A stretch of 64,000 nt of DNA from Anaerolineaceae bacterium (GCA_016124855.1 WGMX01000027.1:62001-126000), one strand, 5' to 3'. Positions 9,865 through 18,882 are shown, counted from the first letter of the stretch. Notes: generated by a model not told the origin, from the letters alone. Program-made: numbers and translations.

Positions 9865-9878
9865 TAAACAAGTGTTAA
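9865..9878. promoter_or_regulatory. Candidate TetR operator upstream of the exporter
   Basis: TAAACAAGTGTTAA matches 11 of 14 positions of the perfect palindrome at 10492-10505. It lies 77-90 bases upstream of the exporter start codon, between the tetR stop and the exporter gene. Confidence 0.5.
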
Positions 9879-9900
9879 GTGTCGCACACAAAAAATATTT

Positions 9901-10476
9901 TTAGCGGGTCGCAGCGGCCAAGCCCTGTGCTAATAATTGGATGATGTTGTCACTTTTTACATCTGAAACGGATTGGAGGTCGAGGCAAAGAAACAGGAAA
10001 CCGTAACCGAACACCATGCAGGTGATCGTCGCCGCCATCGTTTTGGCCGCCGTAGCGTCCCCCAGAAAACGCTCTACAGCAACGGCGATCCGGTTCTGGA
10101 AAGCCAGATGTTTGCGGTGGAACATGGCGCGTTCATCGCCGGTCATGCGCGGGAACTCCATCACCATCCATCGCAGCTTTTCTAACCGATTCGGATTGAG
10201 CGCCACCATACGCTGTCCAAATTGGACAATAAAATCTTGCAGGGTTTCCGCCCCTTCGCATTCTTCAACCACGTGCAGCAAATCAGGAATCTGGCAGCTA
10301 ATGACGGCTTCCAACAACTCACGTTTGCCATCTTTGAAATGATAATAAAGGGCGGCTTCCGTCACGCCAACCACATCGGCGATCTGCCGTACCGAGGTCG
10401 CATCATATCCATTTTGGACGAATAAATGCGCGGCGGCATCGACGATATTATCACGGCGGTTGGTACGTTCAGGCAT
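9901..10476 (-). CDS. TetR/AcrR-family transcriptional repressor
   Basis: This is a 191-residue one-component regulator. The N-terminal helix-turn-helix domain (about residues 8-55) is canonical: DAAAHLFVQNGYDATSVR, then VVGVTEAALYYHFKDGKREL. The C-terminal ligand domain is divergent, as usual for the family, so the inducer cannot be read. It is encoded immediately upstream of, and on the same strand as, the DHA2 exporter gene, the classic arrangement for a repressor of drug efflux. A perfect palindrome TTAACG-AG-CGTTAA lies 16-29 bases before its ATG, and a variant lies before the exporter gene, which supports autoregulation plus control of the exporter. Confidence 0.9.
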   Translation of the reverse strand: MPERTNRRDNIVDAAAHLFVQNGYDATSVRQIADVVGVTEAALYYHFKDGKRELLEAVISCQIPDLLHVVEECEGAETLQDFIVQFGQRMVALNPNRLEKLRWMVMEFPRMTGDERAMFHRKHLAFQNRIAVAVERFLGDATAAKTMAATITCMVFGYGFLFLCLDLQSVSDVKSDNIIQLLAQGLAAATR

Positions 10477-10491
10477 AGTATTTCTGTTCGA

Positions 10492-10505
10492 TTAACGAGC
10501 GTTAA
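10492..10505. promoter_or_regulatory. Candidate TetR operator (perfect palindrome)
   Basis: TTAACGAGCGTTAA is a perfect 14-base palindrome immediately upstream of the tetR start codon. It is the size and position of a TetR-family autoregulatory operator. Confidence 0.6.
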
Positions 10506-10688
10506 GTATCAGAATAGTCCTCAAAAATACTTCTGTCAAGATAGTGCTATACCAAAGGATAGGTACTTTCTAAAATATAGGAGTCAAAGGAATACGCTGT
10601 TCGCCTGTTCTGTGTCGCTATCTGCCATTCATCACCCGAAACCGCAAACAACATGTAACGTTAAGTGCTCTTAAAACCTAATTTTGAC

Positions 10689-10694
10689 TATAAT
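10689..10694 (+). promoter_or_regulatory. Putative -10 element (TATAAT) for the response regulator gene
   Basis: A consensus TATAAT lies 134 bases upstream of ATG 10828. No convincing -35 element is visible, so this is tentative. Confidence 0.4.
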
Positions 10695-10827
10695 AGACGT
10701 GAGTATCATTAAAAAACGAGCAAAACCTCAGCCTTTAGGCGGAGAAACATCTACGACTTTTGCCGGATACATGGAATCTCGCCTCGTGAGATCATATAAG
10801 GATATTATTACGACTAGGGATTTGATT

Positions 10828-11466
10828 ATGACAACACGGCTTCTATTGGTAGATGATCATGCGGTAGTTCGGCAGGGACTTAAAATGTTTCTGAAGGCTG
10901 AGTCAGATTTTGAGGTCGTCGGAGAAGCCGCCAACGGACTGCAAGCCATTGAAATGGTGCGCCAACTCAAACCGGATGTTGTCCTCATGGATTTGCTCAT
11001 GCCGACCATGGGTGGCGTAGAGGCCATCGGCATCATTCGCCGCGAAATGCCGGAAACCGAAGTCATCGCTTTAACCAGCGTTTTGGAAGACTCGTCGGTT
11101 ATCGGGGCGATTAAAGCGGGTGCGATAGGCTATCTCTTGAAAGATACTGACGGGCCGGAACTGCTGCGTGCCATACGTGCTGCCGCCGATGGTCAGGTAC
11201 AGCTTTCGCCCAAAGCCGCTGCCCGTTTGATGCGTGAAGTACGCGCGCCCGAATCCCCTGAAAAATTGACCGAACGTGAAACCGAAGTTTTGCGCCTCAT
11301 CGCGCAGGGCTTAGCCAATAAAGAAATCGCGAATACCCTCAGTATTGGCGAGAAAACCGTCAAAACCCATGTGAGCAATATCTTCAGTAAGTTAGGGGTT
11401 GTCAGCCGAACTCAGGCCGCTTTGTACGCTGCCAATATCGGCTTGGTCACCTTGTCGCACGACTAG
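10828..11466 (+). CDS. NarL/FixJ-family response regulator
   Basis: This is a two-component DNA-binding regulator. The receiver domain occupies residues 1-120, with phosphorylatable D55 in VVLMDLLMP, the acidic pair in LLLVDDH and the conserved Lys in GYLLKD. The C-terminal LuxR-type HTH covers about residues 145-205 (LTERETEVLRLIAQGLANK and EKTVKTHVSNIFSKLGV). The open frame extends back to 10684, but ATG 10828 begins exactly at the receiver fold and has AGGGA seven bases upstream, giving 212 residues. The natural partners of NarL regulators are HisKA_3 kinases. The only one in the window is the nine-GAF kinase gene, convergent and separated by one OsmC-like gene, so they may form a pair. 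Confidence 0.92.
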   Translation: MTTRLLLVDDHAVVRQGLKMFLKAESDFEVVGEAANGLQAIEMVRQLKPDVVLMDLLMPTMGGVEAIGIIRREMPETEVIALTSVLEDSSVIGAIKAGAIGYLLKDTDGPELLRAIRAAADGQVQLSPKAAARLMREVRAPESPEKLTERETEVLRLIAQGLANKEIANTLSIGEKTVKTHVSNIFSKLGVVSRTQAALYAANIGLVTLSHD

Positions 11467-11589
11467 CCTATTCCCACCTTGCACTAAAAAACGATAAGCC
11501 TGCGGAAAGTACCGCCGAAAAACTTCTGTTTTTTGGCTCTATCCTATGCTGTTCCCTCAGCAGGACGTATTGGTTCCCCCTCTGCCAGT

Positions 11590-11716
11590 GCGAAGCCTCC
11601 CGTGGGATGAAATGGCTATCAGCGAATGAGCCTGCGAAGGTAGCTGATGTGGTGCTAGAGTGTGAGGACTTCAAACCTGTGCTGTATTAAACACATGCGA
11701 AGGCAGCTGATGTGGG
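11590..11716. repeat. Short intergenic repeats downstream of the response regulator
   Basis: This stretch holds three repeats. GCGAAGCCTCCCGTGGGA at 11590-11607 recurs exactly in inverted orientation at 41905-41922. GGCTATCAGCG with GAGCCTGCGAA at 11613-11638 recurs at 17991-18016. TGCGAAGGyAGCTGATGTGG occurs twice, at 11633-11652 and 11696-11715. The gap 11467-11750 shows no convincing gene. Confidence 0.6.
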
Positions 11717-11750
11717 TTGAGATTCTGGATAAGCTATTTCCTCAGGCTTT

Positions 11751-12146
11751 TTATGAAACAGCTTCAAAGTGAATGGGCATCACCTGACACAACAGTTTAT
11801 ACATTGACGCTTTCGCCTTAACGCAGTCAATCAACTGGTTAATCTGGCTGGCATTTGGCCCGTTCAACCCTAAACGGATAATAACCTCGCGATGCTCGGC
11901 AATTTTCCAGCGCGTCGTCGTCGTTAGGCTGTTCAGTGGAATATTCAATTCTTCAGCCGCGTCTTGGCAGGCGAACGTACAATCGGTTGCCAGCGTTGCC
12001 AGTAAGAAATCACTCGGTTGACTTAAACCGGTCACCGTATCGGTAATCAAAGGTGAGCCAATCACCATATGCGTATCACCAAAGCTGACAATAGCCTGCC
12101 GGCGTGCACCAAATGGTCGTGCAATCACAGAGGGTATGAGCGACAT
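11751..12146 (-). CDS. OsmC/Ohr-like redox protein
   Basis: OsmC-family proteins reduce organic hydroperoxides with a pair of cysteines. This small protein (131 residues from ATG 12146) shows the family pattern SQPSDFLLATLATDCTFACQ in its central helix, followed by the amphipathic strand IPLNSLTTTTRW, and a second cysteine near the C terminus in YKLLCQVMPI. Two cysteines lie in the central helix (DCTFAC), so which is peroxidatic is unclear. A TTG start at 12167 would add seven residues; the AAAGG between the two candidates favours the ATG. It is encoded between the convergent response regulator and nine-GAF kinase genes, on the kinase strand 112 bases beyond it, so co-transcription with the kinase is possible. 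Confidence 0.75.
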   Translation of the reverse strand: MSLIPSVIARPFGARRQAIVSFGDTHMVIGSPLITDTVTGLSQPSDFLLATLATDCTFACQDAAEELNIPLNSLTTTTRWKIAEHREVIIRLGLNGPNASQINQLIDCVKAKASMYKLLCQVMPIHFEAVS

Positions 12147-12205
12147 ATTAAGGATCGAGCCTTTCAAATAAATCGTGCGACATATTACGAGTATTGCACA
12201 AACCC

Positions 12206-12231
12206 GCCCCTAAAACCTGAGCCATAGGGGC
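12206..12231. repeat. GCCCCTA/TAGGGGC hairpin
   Basis: A seven-base-pair perfect inverted repeat with a 12-base loop lies between the kinase and OsmC-like genes. It may be a terminator or a relic of the GTAGGGG hairpin family. Confidence 0.45.
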
Positions 12232-12258
12232 AAACTGATGTACAACTTTGGATGGAGA

Positions 12259-15200
12259 TTACAGTGGCAGCATCACACTCAGTTGAGTTCCATCCCCCGG
12301 TGCGCTCTTAATGCTGATCTCTCCGCCCATTTGTATCACACGCTCCCGCATCGAATGTAGCCCCAGATGTCCCGGAAAATCCTTTGATGTTTCGAAGCCA
12401 ATGCCGTTGTCAATCACATCTAACCGCAGCGTTCTGTTATCAGACTGCATCCGCAGCATAATGCGCGTGGCGTTAGCATGTTTGACCACATTATGCAGCG
12501 CTTCCCGCGCGACCAGGTACAAACTTTCTTTGGTAGCCAGTACCATTTGTGGCTCGTCACCCAGCTCAATTTGCACTTCGATAGCATGACGCGCTTGGAT
12601 GGATGCGGCTTGTTTCGCCAGTGCGACCGCCAGCCCTTCAGTCTCCAACGACTCCGGTCGTAATTCGAAGATCAACGCCCGCATTTCAGCCAGACCGGCT
12701 TCCGCCAGCGTCAGCACATATTCAACCGACTCGCGCACAATCGTCGGGTTTTTATCCAGCGAACGGTAAGCAGTCTGTGCGCCGAGGCCGATGCCATACA
12801 GCGCCTGTGAAACCGAGTCGTGAAGTTCGCGCGCAAGCCGCGTCCGTTCTTCCAGTGCAGCCAGATCATGCGCCCGTTGACGCGCACGCTCCGTCTCATC
12901 ACGCAGCCGGAAGCGTTCCAGCGCCGCGCCCGTAAGTTCAGTCACGCCCGACATCAAGCGTATCTCGCGGTCTGTAAAATTGCGCTGTGTTTTGCAACCC
13001 ACAGCGAATACACCGACCACACGCTGGTTTTCAACAAGGCTGGTAAAGGCCACCGACATAATGCCGAAACGCCGCGCCGAAGCCGCCGCCGCGTCATCCG
13101 CCCATTCCGGCGCGTTCACATCATGGATAATTTGGACTTTACCCGATACTGTGCTAGACAGATCAAACACGTCACGCGGCAAACGGGTTCCGGCAGGCAA
13201 ACCGGGATCGGTCGAAATCACCGTTTCGGTATAAGTCGCCTTATTCCGGTCGTAGTTTTCCCACATGAAAATCGCTACATATAGCGGATCAGGGAAGGAG
13301 CGGTTAACGGCTTCCATCACCTCGTGGTTGGTCTTGGAGCGGTTGATTTCTTTGCCGACCGTATATAGCAGTTCATTTTCGGCACGTGCCTCTTGCTCTG
13401 CGATATAAACACGGCGTGTCGCGATAACCGCCGGTAGGGTTTGCAGCAGGCGTTCGAGGATAAAACGCTCGTCATCGCTGAACGTGTGCGGCTCTTTCCA
13501 ATTAATGCTAATCAATCCTTGGAACTCACCGGCGTGCATGAAGGGCAGGATGACTGCCGCCCCCATCGTCAAATGGGTTTTCATCCACGCGCGCCGTTCT
13601 GGATCCAAACGGGAATCATTACCGATGTCCGGGCTGTACATGACTTGATCGGGATGAGGCAAAAACAGCGGCCCAAGCAGATAATCTTTGCGGGAAACAT
13701 GGCGTATCTGATGACCGGGCTGCCGGTAATCGGTATATTCGCCGTCCATCCACAAGGCAATGAGGTAGGACGCGAACGGATCAGCCTGTATATAGTCGGC
13801 GTAAGCCATTTCAACCCGGTACGCGCCAATCGACGCAGCAAAGGGCACGAACGCACGCAGCAAATCCAACTCATTGACCGCGCGAGAAAACGACGCATTC
13901 AGGTTTGCCAGCGTTTCAGCGTGTTGTCGGGCGGTAATTGTTTCCTGCTGGAGATAAATACGCTCGACCGCAGCTTTCGCCAGATCACCGATACCTAAAA
14001 TCAAGCGAAGATCACGTTCAGGGAAGTGATATGGCTGGGACTTGTTGAAGAACAACCAACCAAATAAACGCCCTTCGCGATGAAATGTCACGATCACGAC
14101 CGCGCGTGTTCCTGTGACCTTCCAATTCGCCCGTGAAACCTCATCCGCCCGTAAATCGGTATCTGTATCTTCGATCACCAATAACCGTTGATCCCGAAGC
14201 TGTTCTGCCATCGGGAACCGGTCTTTAGGAACTCGCATTCCAACAATATACTGAAGTTCTTCAGGGATATTCGCCGCAACCGGAATTTCAAAATAGTTGG
14301 CGCGGTCAATATCAAAATTCTCGTACAGATTAAGGTAAACACCTTCACAGTCCGGCAGCAGCCGCACCACCGCGTCCAGTATCGCTTGGTAAGAGGTCGC
14401 GGCGTTAATCTGCTCCGCCAGTTGATACAGAAAATGCGACTCTTCCTTAGCGGCAATCGTCTCCTGCTGCAAATGAATCCGCTCGATAGCCGCCTTTGCC
14501 AGATCACCGATACCCATCGCGAGGCGGCGATCATGCTCCACAAACACATGCGGTTCCGACCGCACGAACAACAGCCACCCGAACAGCCGCTCTTCGCGGT
14601 GGAATAAAACGGCCATAAAGGCGCCCGTGCCGATAACTTTCCAGCTTTCGCGTGACACGTCATCAATGCGTGGATCGGTCTGGATATTATCGACCACCAC
14701 CAACCGTTGGTCACGGACATCATTTGCGAAAGGGAAGCTCGCCTTCGGAATACGTGTTCCGATCATCCACTGGTAGCGCTTCGGAACATTTGCACCCACC
14801 GGAACTTCAAAATAACTCGCGTTATCGAAGTCAAAGTTTTCGCATAGATTCAGAAACACACCTTCCGAATCCGGCATCAACCGCACCACCGCGTCCAATA
14901 TCGCTTGGTAACTGGTCGCGGCGTTAATCTGTTCCGCCAGTTGATATAGGAAATCGGCTTCTTCTTTAGCCACTACCGTTTCGCGCTGTAACCGAATCCG
15001 TTCGACCGCCGCGCCCACCAGATCACCAATACCGGTCGCGATCCGCCGTTCCTGCTCGCCGAACACATGCGGTTGTGGATAGTAGAACGTCAGCATTCCC
15101 CAGATGCGTTCGCCTGCACGCAAAGGAATGACGATGCCAGCCCGCACCGGCAAATCACGATAATAATCACGTCCGGCGTCATCAAAACGGGGATCTGCGA

Positions 15201-17799
15201 AGAAATCTTCCGAAACCCAGATGCGGTCATTCTGCAAGTTGTTAAATGTGCCTTTGATGACCGGCGTTTCGGGTTTGATATGCTGCTTTAACTGATCTGA
15301 AACCGCGCTGAAAGCAATCGTTTCGGAGTAACTGGCGAGGTTCATATCCAGATGTTCAAAGAAACTCATGAAGATGCCGCTAGACTCCGCCTGCAAACGC
15401 GCCACAGCATCGACAATCTCTTGATAGGTCAAGGCCGCGTTGATCTCACCCGCGAGTTGGTACAGGAAAGCCGATTCAGCGTGGGCAGCAGCCGTTTCTT
15501 GCTGCGCCTGAATGCGGATAATCGCGCTGGCGACTAGGTCGCTAATCGCCAGTGTCAAACGGCGGTCACGCTCTGAATATTGGCGCGGTGTCGAACTTTC
15601 AAAGCTCAACGTGCCGTACCAGCGTTGATTTTGTACCAGCGCCACCAGCAGCAGCGCCCGTGCGTTGGCCGCCTCCCAACTATCCCGTGTCAATGGATCA
15701 ACTAACGGGTGATTATGAATATCTTCAATCGCGACTTGACGCGCCTTTACAACATGCTGGGCAATCGGGAACTGATCCTCTGTGAAGCGTGTTCCGATGA
15801 CGACCGGCATCTCGCCTTCTTGGTTAATGCCCGCCACCAGATCGAAATGATTGGCCTTGCGGTAATCCAGATGTTGCCACAAAAACAGGTAAACCCGCTC
15901 GATGCCGCGTGCTAACGGCGCAATCGCTTTAATCACCTCGGCAAATGTCGCTGCTGTATTGATCGCTTCTGCTGCCTGATACAGCAAACTCATTTCTTCG
16001 CGGGCGCTTTGCTCGTCCACATAAGCCTGAGCCTGCGCTTCGACCGCCGCTTGCATACTCTGCGCCAGCCGGATACGTTCGACCGCCGCCGTCACCAGAT
16101 CACCAATCGCTAAGGCCAGACGGCGTTTGCGTTCGCTGAATGCACGTGGCTCGGCACTGTGAAAAGCCACGCTGCCGATGCGTTTTTCACCATATACCAG
16201 CCGTACCATCAAGATGGCGCGCGAGTTCATAGCGTCCCAGCTTGCGCGGCTGATGGGATCAACTTCGGGGTCAGAATGTGTGTCCTCGATGAACCAGTAT
16301 CGTTCCGGGAATTTTTTACCGGAGAAGGGGAAATCACGCTTGAGTAAACGGTGTCCCGGTTTAAGCGGACTTTTCCCCTGCATATCATAGATGGCGGTGA
16401 CTTCATAATCCGTAGCGCTCACGAAATCGTAGTTTTCCCACAGGTATAGATAAAGTGTATCCGCCTGTGGTTCGAGAACTGCCACCGCCCGCAGCAGTTC
16501 ATCATAAGTCTTAGCCGAGTTGACCGCTTCCGAGACTTTGTAAAGCGTCGTCGCTTCTTCGCGCGCGCTTTGCTCGTCCACATAAGCCTGAGCCTGTGCT
16601 TCGACCGCCGCTTGCATATTCTGCGCCAGCCGGATACGCTCAACTGCTGCCGTCACCAGATCACCAATCGCTAAGGCCAGACGGCGTTTGCGTTCGCTGA
16701 ATGCGCGTGGCTCTGAACTGTGAAAAGCCACGCTGCCGATGCGCGTCTCGCCATAAATCAAACGCATCATCAGAACCGCACGGGTATTTAAGGCATCCCA
16801 ACTGGCGCGGCTAATCGGGTCGATGGTCGGGTCGGCATGAATATCTTCAACGAACCAGAAGCGGCCTGAGAATGACCGCGTTGAGTAGGGGAATTGGCTC
16901 TTTTGCAGGTGCGTTCCCGGCTTAATTGGACTCTCGCTCTGCATATTGTGGATGGCAGCCACTTCCATATAGGTCGCATTGTTAAAATCGAAATTTTCCC
17001 ATATAAACAAATAGATGTTGTCCGCCTGAGGCTCAAGAACCGCCACCGCCCGCAGCAGTTCATCATATGTCTTGGCCGAGTTGACTGCCTCCGAGACTTT
17101 GTAGAGCGTCGTCGCTTCTTCGCGCGCCTCTTGTTCAGCCAGATAAGCACGGCGAGTGGCTACTACCGCCGATAAATTTTGGACGATTTGTTCATAAACG
17201 TAGCGTTCTTCATCACTGAACACATGCGGTTGGTGCCACATGATAATCAGGCTGCCTTGCCAGCGTCCGCCGCTGTACAAACCCAGCATCGCCTCCGCCC
17301 GCATCGGATACTGCGGCAGGAAATCCGCCCGGCTTTCAGCTTTTATCCGTTCATCCGTCTCGACATTTTCCACATAGAAAATACTGCCCGGCTCTTGTAA
17401 CGCCAGATCACGAATTTCGATGATGACGTCATGAAATTTTTCGCTGCCTTCGTCAATCACACGGTAAGGAAACGGATGTTTAAAAATCCAACGTGCCACC
17501 GGCGTAAAATCAGCACTGCTGATATTCTCGCCCGGAGTAGCATAATTCAGCAGTACGCCCGCCGCACCTTGCGCATCAGCATATTCCGCGACTGCCGCCA
17601 AAATTGAGGCTTCATCCGTCGCCTGTACAAGGGCAGCATTAATCGCCGCCATCGTCTCCGCCCGCTGCTGGGCGCTGCTGATCTGCGGGGTATGAATCAG
17701 TGTTGATTGGGATGGATCAGTCGCTGCGGTTGGCTGGTGTGGCTGTGACGAAGGGTTCGCTTTTGGTTTCGCCTTACGCTTTGTGCCAGATATGTTCAT
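12259..17799 (-). CDS. Nine-GAF soluble histidine kinase (HisKA_3/NarX type)
   Basis: This 1846-residue kinase has no membrane segment. Nine consecutive GAF-like modules of about 175-190 residues start near residues 48, 225, 413, 600, 773, 945, 1118, 1291 and 1471. Most open with an LYQLAEQIN- or LYKVSEAVN-like helix and contain YLFxWENxD-like and xxERIRLxQ linker motifs. The kinase core starts near 1645, with HisKA_3 motif ERTRLARELHDSVSQALYGI (H1660), then the ATPase motifs REALHNVVKHA, DNGIGFE and GHLGLHSMRERV. Modules 2/3 and 6/7 are nearly identical, and DNA at 16001-16160 repeats at 16561-16720 (560-base offset), a sign of recent internal duplication. The ligands are unknown. The likely partner is the NarL-type regulator encoded at 10828-11466. 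Confidence 0.9.
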   Translation of the reverse strand: MNISGTKRKAKPKANPSSQPHQPTAATDPSQSTLIHTPQISSAQQRAETMAAINAALVQATDEASILAAVAEYADAQGAAGVLLNYATPGENISSADFTPVARWIFKHPFPYRVIDEGSEKFHDVIIEIRDLALQEPGSIFYVENVETDERIKAESRADFLPQYPMRAEAMLGLYSGGRWQGSLIIMWHQPHVFSDEERYVYEQIVQNLSAVVATRRAYLAEQEAREEATTLYKVSEAVNSAKTYDELLRAVAVLEPQADNIYLFIWENFDFNNATYMEVAAIHNMQSESPIKPGTHLQKSQFPYSTRSFSGRFWFVEDIHADPTIDPISRASWDALNTRAVLMMRLIYGETRIGSVAFHSSEPRAFSERKRRLALAIGDLVTAAVERIRLAQNMQAAVEAQAQAYVDEQSAREEATTLYKVSEAVNSAKTYDELLRAVAVLEPQADTLYLYLWENYDFVSATDYEVTAIYDMQGKSPLKPGHRLLKRDFPFSGKKFPERYWFIEDTHSDPEVDPISRASWDAMNSRAILMVRLVYGEKRIGSVAFHSAEPRAFSERKRRLALAIGDLVTAAVERIRLAQSMQAAVEAQAQAYVDEQSAREEMSLLYQAAEAINTAATFAEVIKAIAPLARGIERVYLFLWQHLDYRKANHFDLVAGINQEGEMPVVIGTRFTEDQFPIAQHVVKARQVAIEDIHNHPLVDPLTRDSWEAANARALLLVALVQNQRWYGTLSFESSTPRQYSERDRRLTLAISDLVASAIIRIQAQQETAAAHAESAFLYQLAGEINAALTYQEIVDAVARLQAESSGIFMSFFEHLDMNLASYSETIAFSAVSDQLKQHIKPETPVIKGTFNNLQNDRIWVSEDFFADPRFDDAGRDYYRDLPVRAGIVIPLRAGERIWGMLTFYYPQPHVFGEQERRIATGIGDLVGAAVERIRLQRETVVAKEEADFLYQLAEQINAATSYQAILDAVVRLMPDSEGVFLNLCENFDFDNASYFEVPVGANVPKRYQWMIGTRIPKASFPFANDVRDQRLVVVDNIQTDPRIDDVSRESWKVIGTGAFMAVLFHREERLFGWLLFVRSEPHVFVEHDRRLAMGIGDLAKAAIERIHLQQETIAAKEESHFLYQLAEQINAATSYQAILDAVVRLLPDCEGVYLNLYENFDIDRANYFEIPVAANIPEELQYIVGMRVPKDRFPMAEQLRDQRLLVIEDTDTDLRADEVSRANWKVTGTRAVVIVTFHREGRLFGWLFFNKSQPYHFPERDLRLILGIGDLAKAAVERIYLQQETITARQHAETLANLNASFSRAVNELDLLRAFVPFAASIGAYRVEMAYADYIQADPFASYLIALWMDGEYTDYRQPGHQIRHVSRKDYLLGPLFLPHPDQVMYSPDIGNDSRLDPERRAWMKTHLTMGAAVILPFMHAGEFQGLISINWKEPHTFSDDERFILERLLQTLPAVIATRRVYIAEQEARAENELLYTVGKEINRSKTNHEVMEAVNRSFPDPLYVAIFMWENYDRNKATYTETVISTDPGLPAGTRLPRDVFDLSSTVSGKVQIIHDVNAPEWADDAAAASARRFGIMSVAFTSLVENQRVVGVFAVGCKTQRNFTDREIRLMSGVTELTGAALERFRLRDETERARQRAHDLAALEERTRLARELHDSVSQALYGIGLGAQTAYRSLDKNPTIVRESVEYVLTLAEAGLAEMRALIFELRPESLETEGLAVALAKQAASIQARHAIEVQIELGDEPQMVLATKESLYLVAREALHNVVKHANATRIMLRMQSDNRTLRLDVIDNGIGFETSKDFPGHLGLHSMRERVIQMGGEISIKSAPGDGTQLSVMLPL
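16001..16720 (-). repeat. Internal tandem duplication inside the GAF kinase gene
   Basis: The stretch near 16001-16160 is almost identical to 16561-16720, with an offset of 560 bases. It covers the linker between GAF modules and marks duplication of a whole module. Confidence 0.8.
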
Positions 17800-17990
17800 A
17801 ATTTCCCTGACAAAACTTCTACTTGCAGGTGTTCATGCATACTATAACGATTCTAGCCTCGTTGAGTCTATACTATTCGTCCTTTACTAGCATATCGTTT
17901 TATGAACACGCTGTCGTCAGTCTTTTGTAGGATGCTAACACTCCCCGCACGCCTTTCCACCGCCTGATTTTTCCCCTCCGTGATACTTCA

Positions 17991-18016
17991 GGCTATCAGC
18001 GGAGTGAGCCTGCGAA
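17991..18016. repeat. GGCTATCAGCG..GAGCCTGCGAA repeat, second copy
   Basis: It matches 11613-11638 with a one-base length difference and lies at the edge of the DUF5615-like remnant. Confidence 0.6.
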
Positions 18017-18054
18017 CGTTGGCGATGAAGGGCTAGGGTGGCGTCGCCCATCCC

Positions 18055-18271
18055 TCACCTCAACACCGCCACGCTTTGCCATTGACTGTGCAGTTGCACA
18101 AAATCCAAATCATGCGAAACCAGCTTACAGTCCTGTGACGTATTCCAGATGCTCTACATCGTCGGCTTCTCCTAGTTCAATTTCTTCGCAGCGCATGACC
18201 TCAACGCCTTGTGCGAGAACTTGTGTTGCAACAGCCGAAGGCGGTTGCTTACGGATTTGCCGGTCTTTCAG
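18055..18271 (-). pseudogene. Frameshifted remnant of a DUF5615-like (PIN-like) protein
   Basis: On the minus strand one frame encodes LKDRQIRKQPPSAVATQVLA, continuing through GVEVMRCEEIELGEADD and VEHLEYVTGL before a TAA. A second frame, entered one base earlier, continues with DCKLVSHDLDFVQLHSQW and ends at TGA 18055-18057. Joined, they follow the DUF5615 pattern: an Asp-rich 'ADD..HL.YA' helix, then '(V/L)VSHDxDFxxLH', where the SHD Asp is an acidic active-site position in PIN-like folds. The N terminus (usually a short strand with Asp) is missing. No partner antitoxin is evident. It is a decayed gene or carries an assembly error; this was read by eye only. Confidence 0.55.
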
Positions 18272-18384
18272 GTGAGTCCCACTTGGTAGAGGGTTGGGGT
18301 GGGTTATATATGACCTCCACCACTTAGTGTTGTTTTACCGGTCTATTAAATCGACATTAACACAGAACAAATGAACTAATTTTG

Positions 18385-18393
18385 TGCTATAAT
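18385..18393 (+). promoter_or_regulatory. Extended -10 promoter (TGCTATAAT) for the VOC gene
   Basis: A perfect extended -10 element, TGnTATAAT, lies 54 bases before ATG 18447. A good -35 is not needed for this promoter type, and none is evident. Confidence 0.6.
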
Positions 18394-18446
18394 CAAGTGG
18401 TTTGAGAAGTTGCTTCCTAAAATTAAGTGAGCAGAGGAACAAGATT

Positions 18447-18827
18447 ATGGCAAATCAAGCCGCAACATCGACATTGAACTTCAACTCCATCATGATTGGA
18501 ACCAGCCAGCCCAAAGTGCTTGGCGAGTTTTATGAGAAAGTCTTTGGCAGACCCGCCGATATGAGTGAGGATGGTTGGTATATGTGGCAGGCGGGCAGCG
18601 GCGCAATTAGCATTGGTGAACACTCAGAAGTGAAGGGGCAGGCCAAAGAACCCGCACGCATGATATTGAACCTTGAGACAACAGAAGTCAAAGCGGAATT
18701 TGAGCGCCTTAAAAAGCTGAACGTCACCGTTATTAAAGAGCCGTATGAAATGGGGCCGGGTTTGATTGCTACACTAGCCGACCCTGATGGTAACTTCGTT
18801 CAACTCATGACTCCTTGGGAAATGTAA
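18447..18827 (+). CDS. VOC/glyoxalase-fold protein
   Basis: This 126-residue protein has the vicinal-oxygen-chelate fold: two beta-alpha-beta-beta-beta halves with NSIMIGTSQPKVLGEFYEKV at the start and TLADPDGNFVQLM at the end, the usual VOC closing motif. The metal ligands of true glyoxalase I are not clearly all present, so it may be a dioxygenase-like, resistance-type or binding protein. The frame is open from 18402, but ATG 18447 has AGAGG ten bases upstream and an extended -10 promoter in front. A GGGAGCA/TGCTCCC hairpin follows at 18861. It appears to be a single-gene unit. Confidence 0.85.
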   Translation: MANQAATSTLNFNSIMIGTSQPKVLGEFYEKVFGRPADMSEDGWYMWQAGSGAISIGEHSEVKGQAKEPARMILNLETTEVKAEFERLKKLNVTVIKEPYEMGPGLIATLADPDGNFVQLMTPWEM

Positions 18828-18860
18828 TCGTAAACCTTTGACGCAGTAATCGAGCCAAAC

Positions 18861-18882
18861 GGGAGCATGTGCGTGTGCTCCC
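18861..18882 (+). terminator. GGGAGCA/TGCTCCC hairpin after the VOC gene
   Basis: A seven-base-pair perfect stem lies 33 bases after the VOC stop. The same stem occurs at 4871-4892. It is followed by CTTAGAAAC rather than a strong T-run. Confidence 0.5.

Noticed and set aside
10684-10827. N-terminal extension of the response regulator
   Set aside because: The extension contains the TATAAT element and no fold; ATG 10828 has a ribosome site and starts the receiver.
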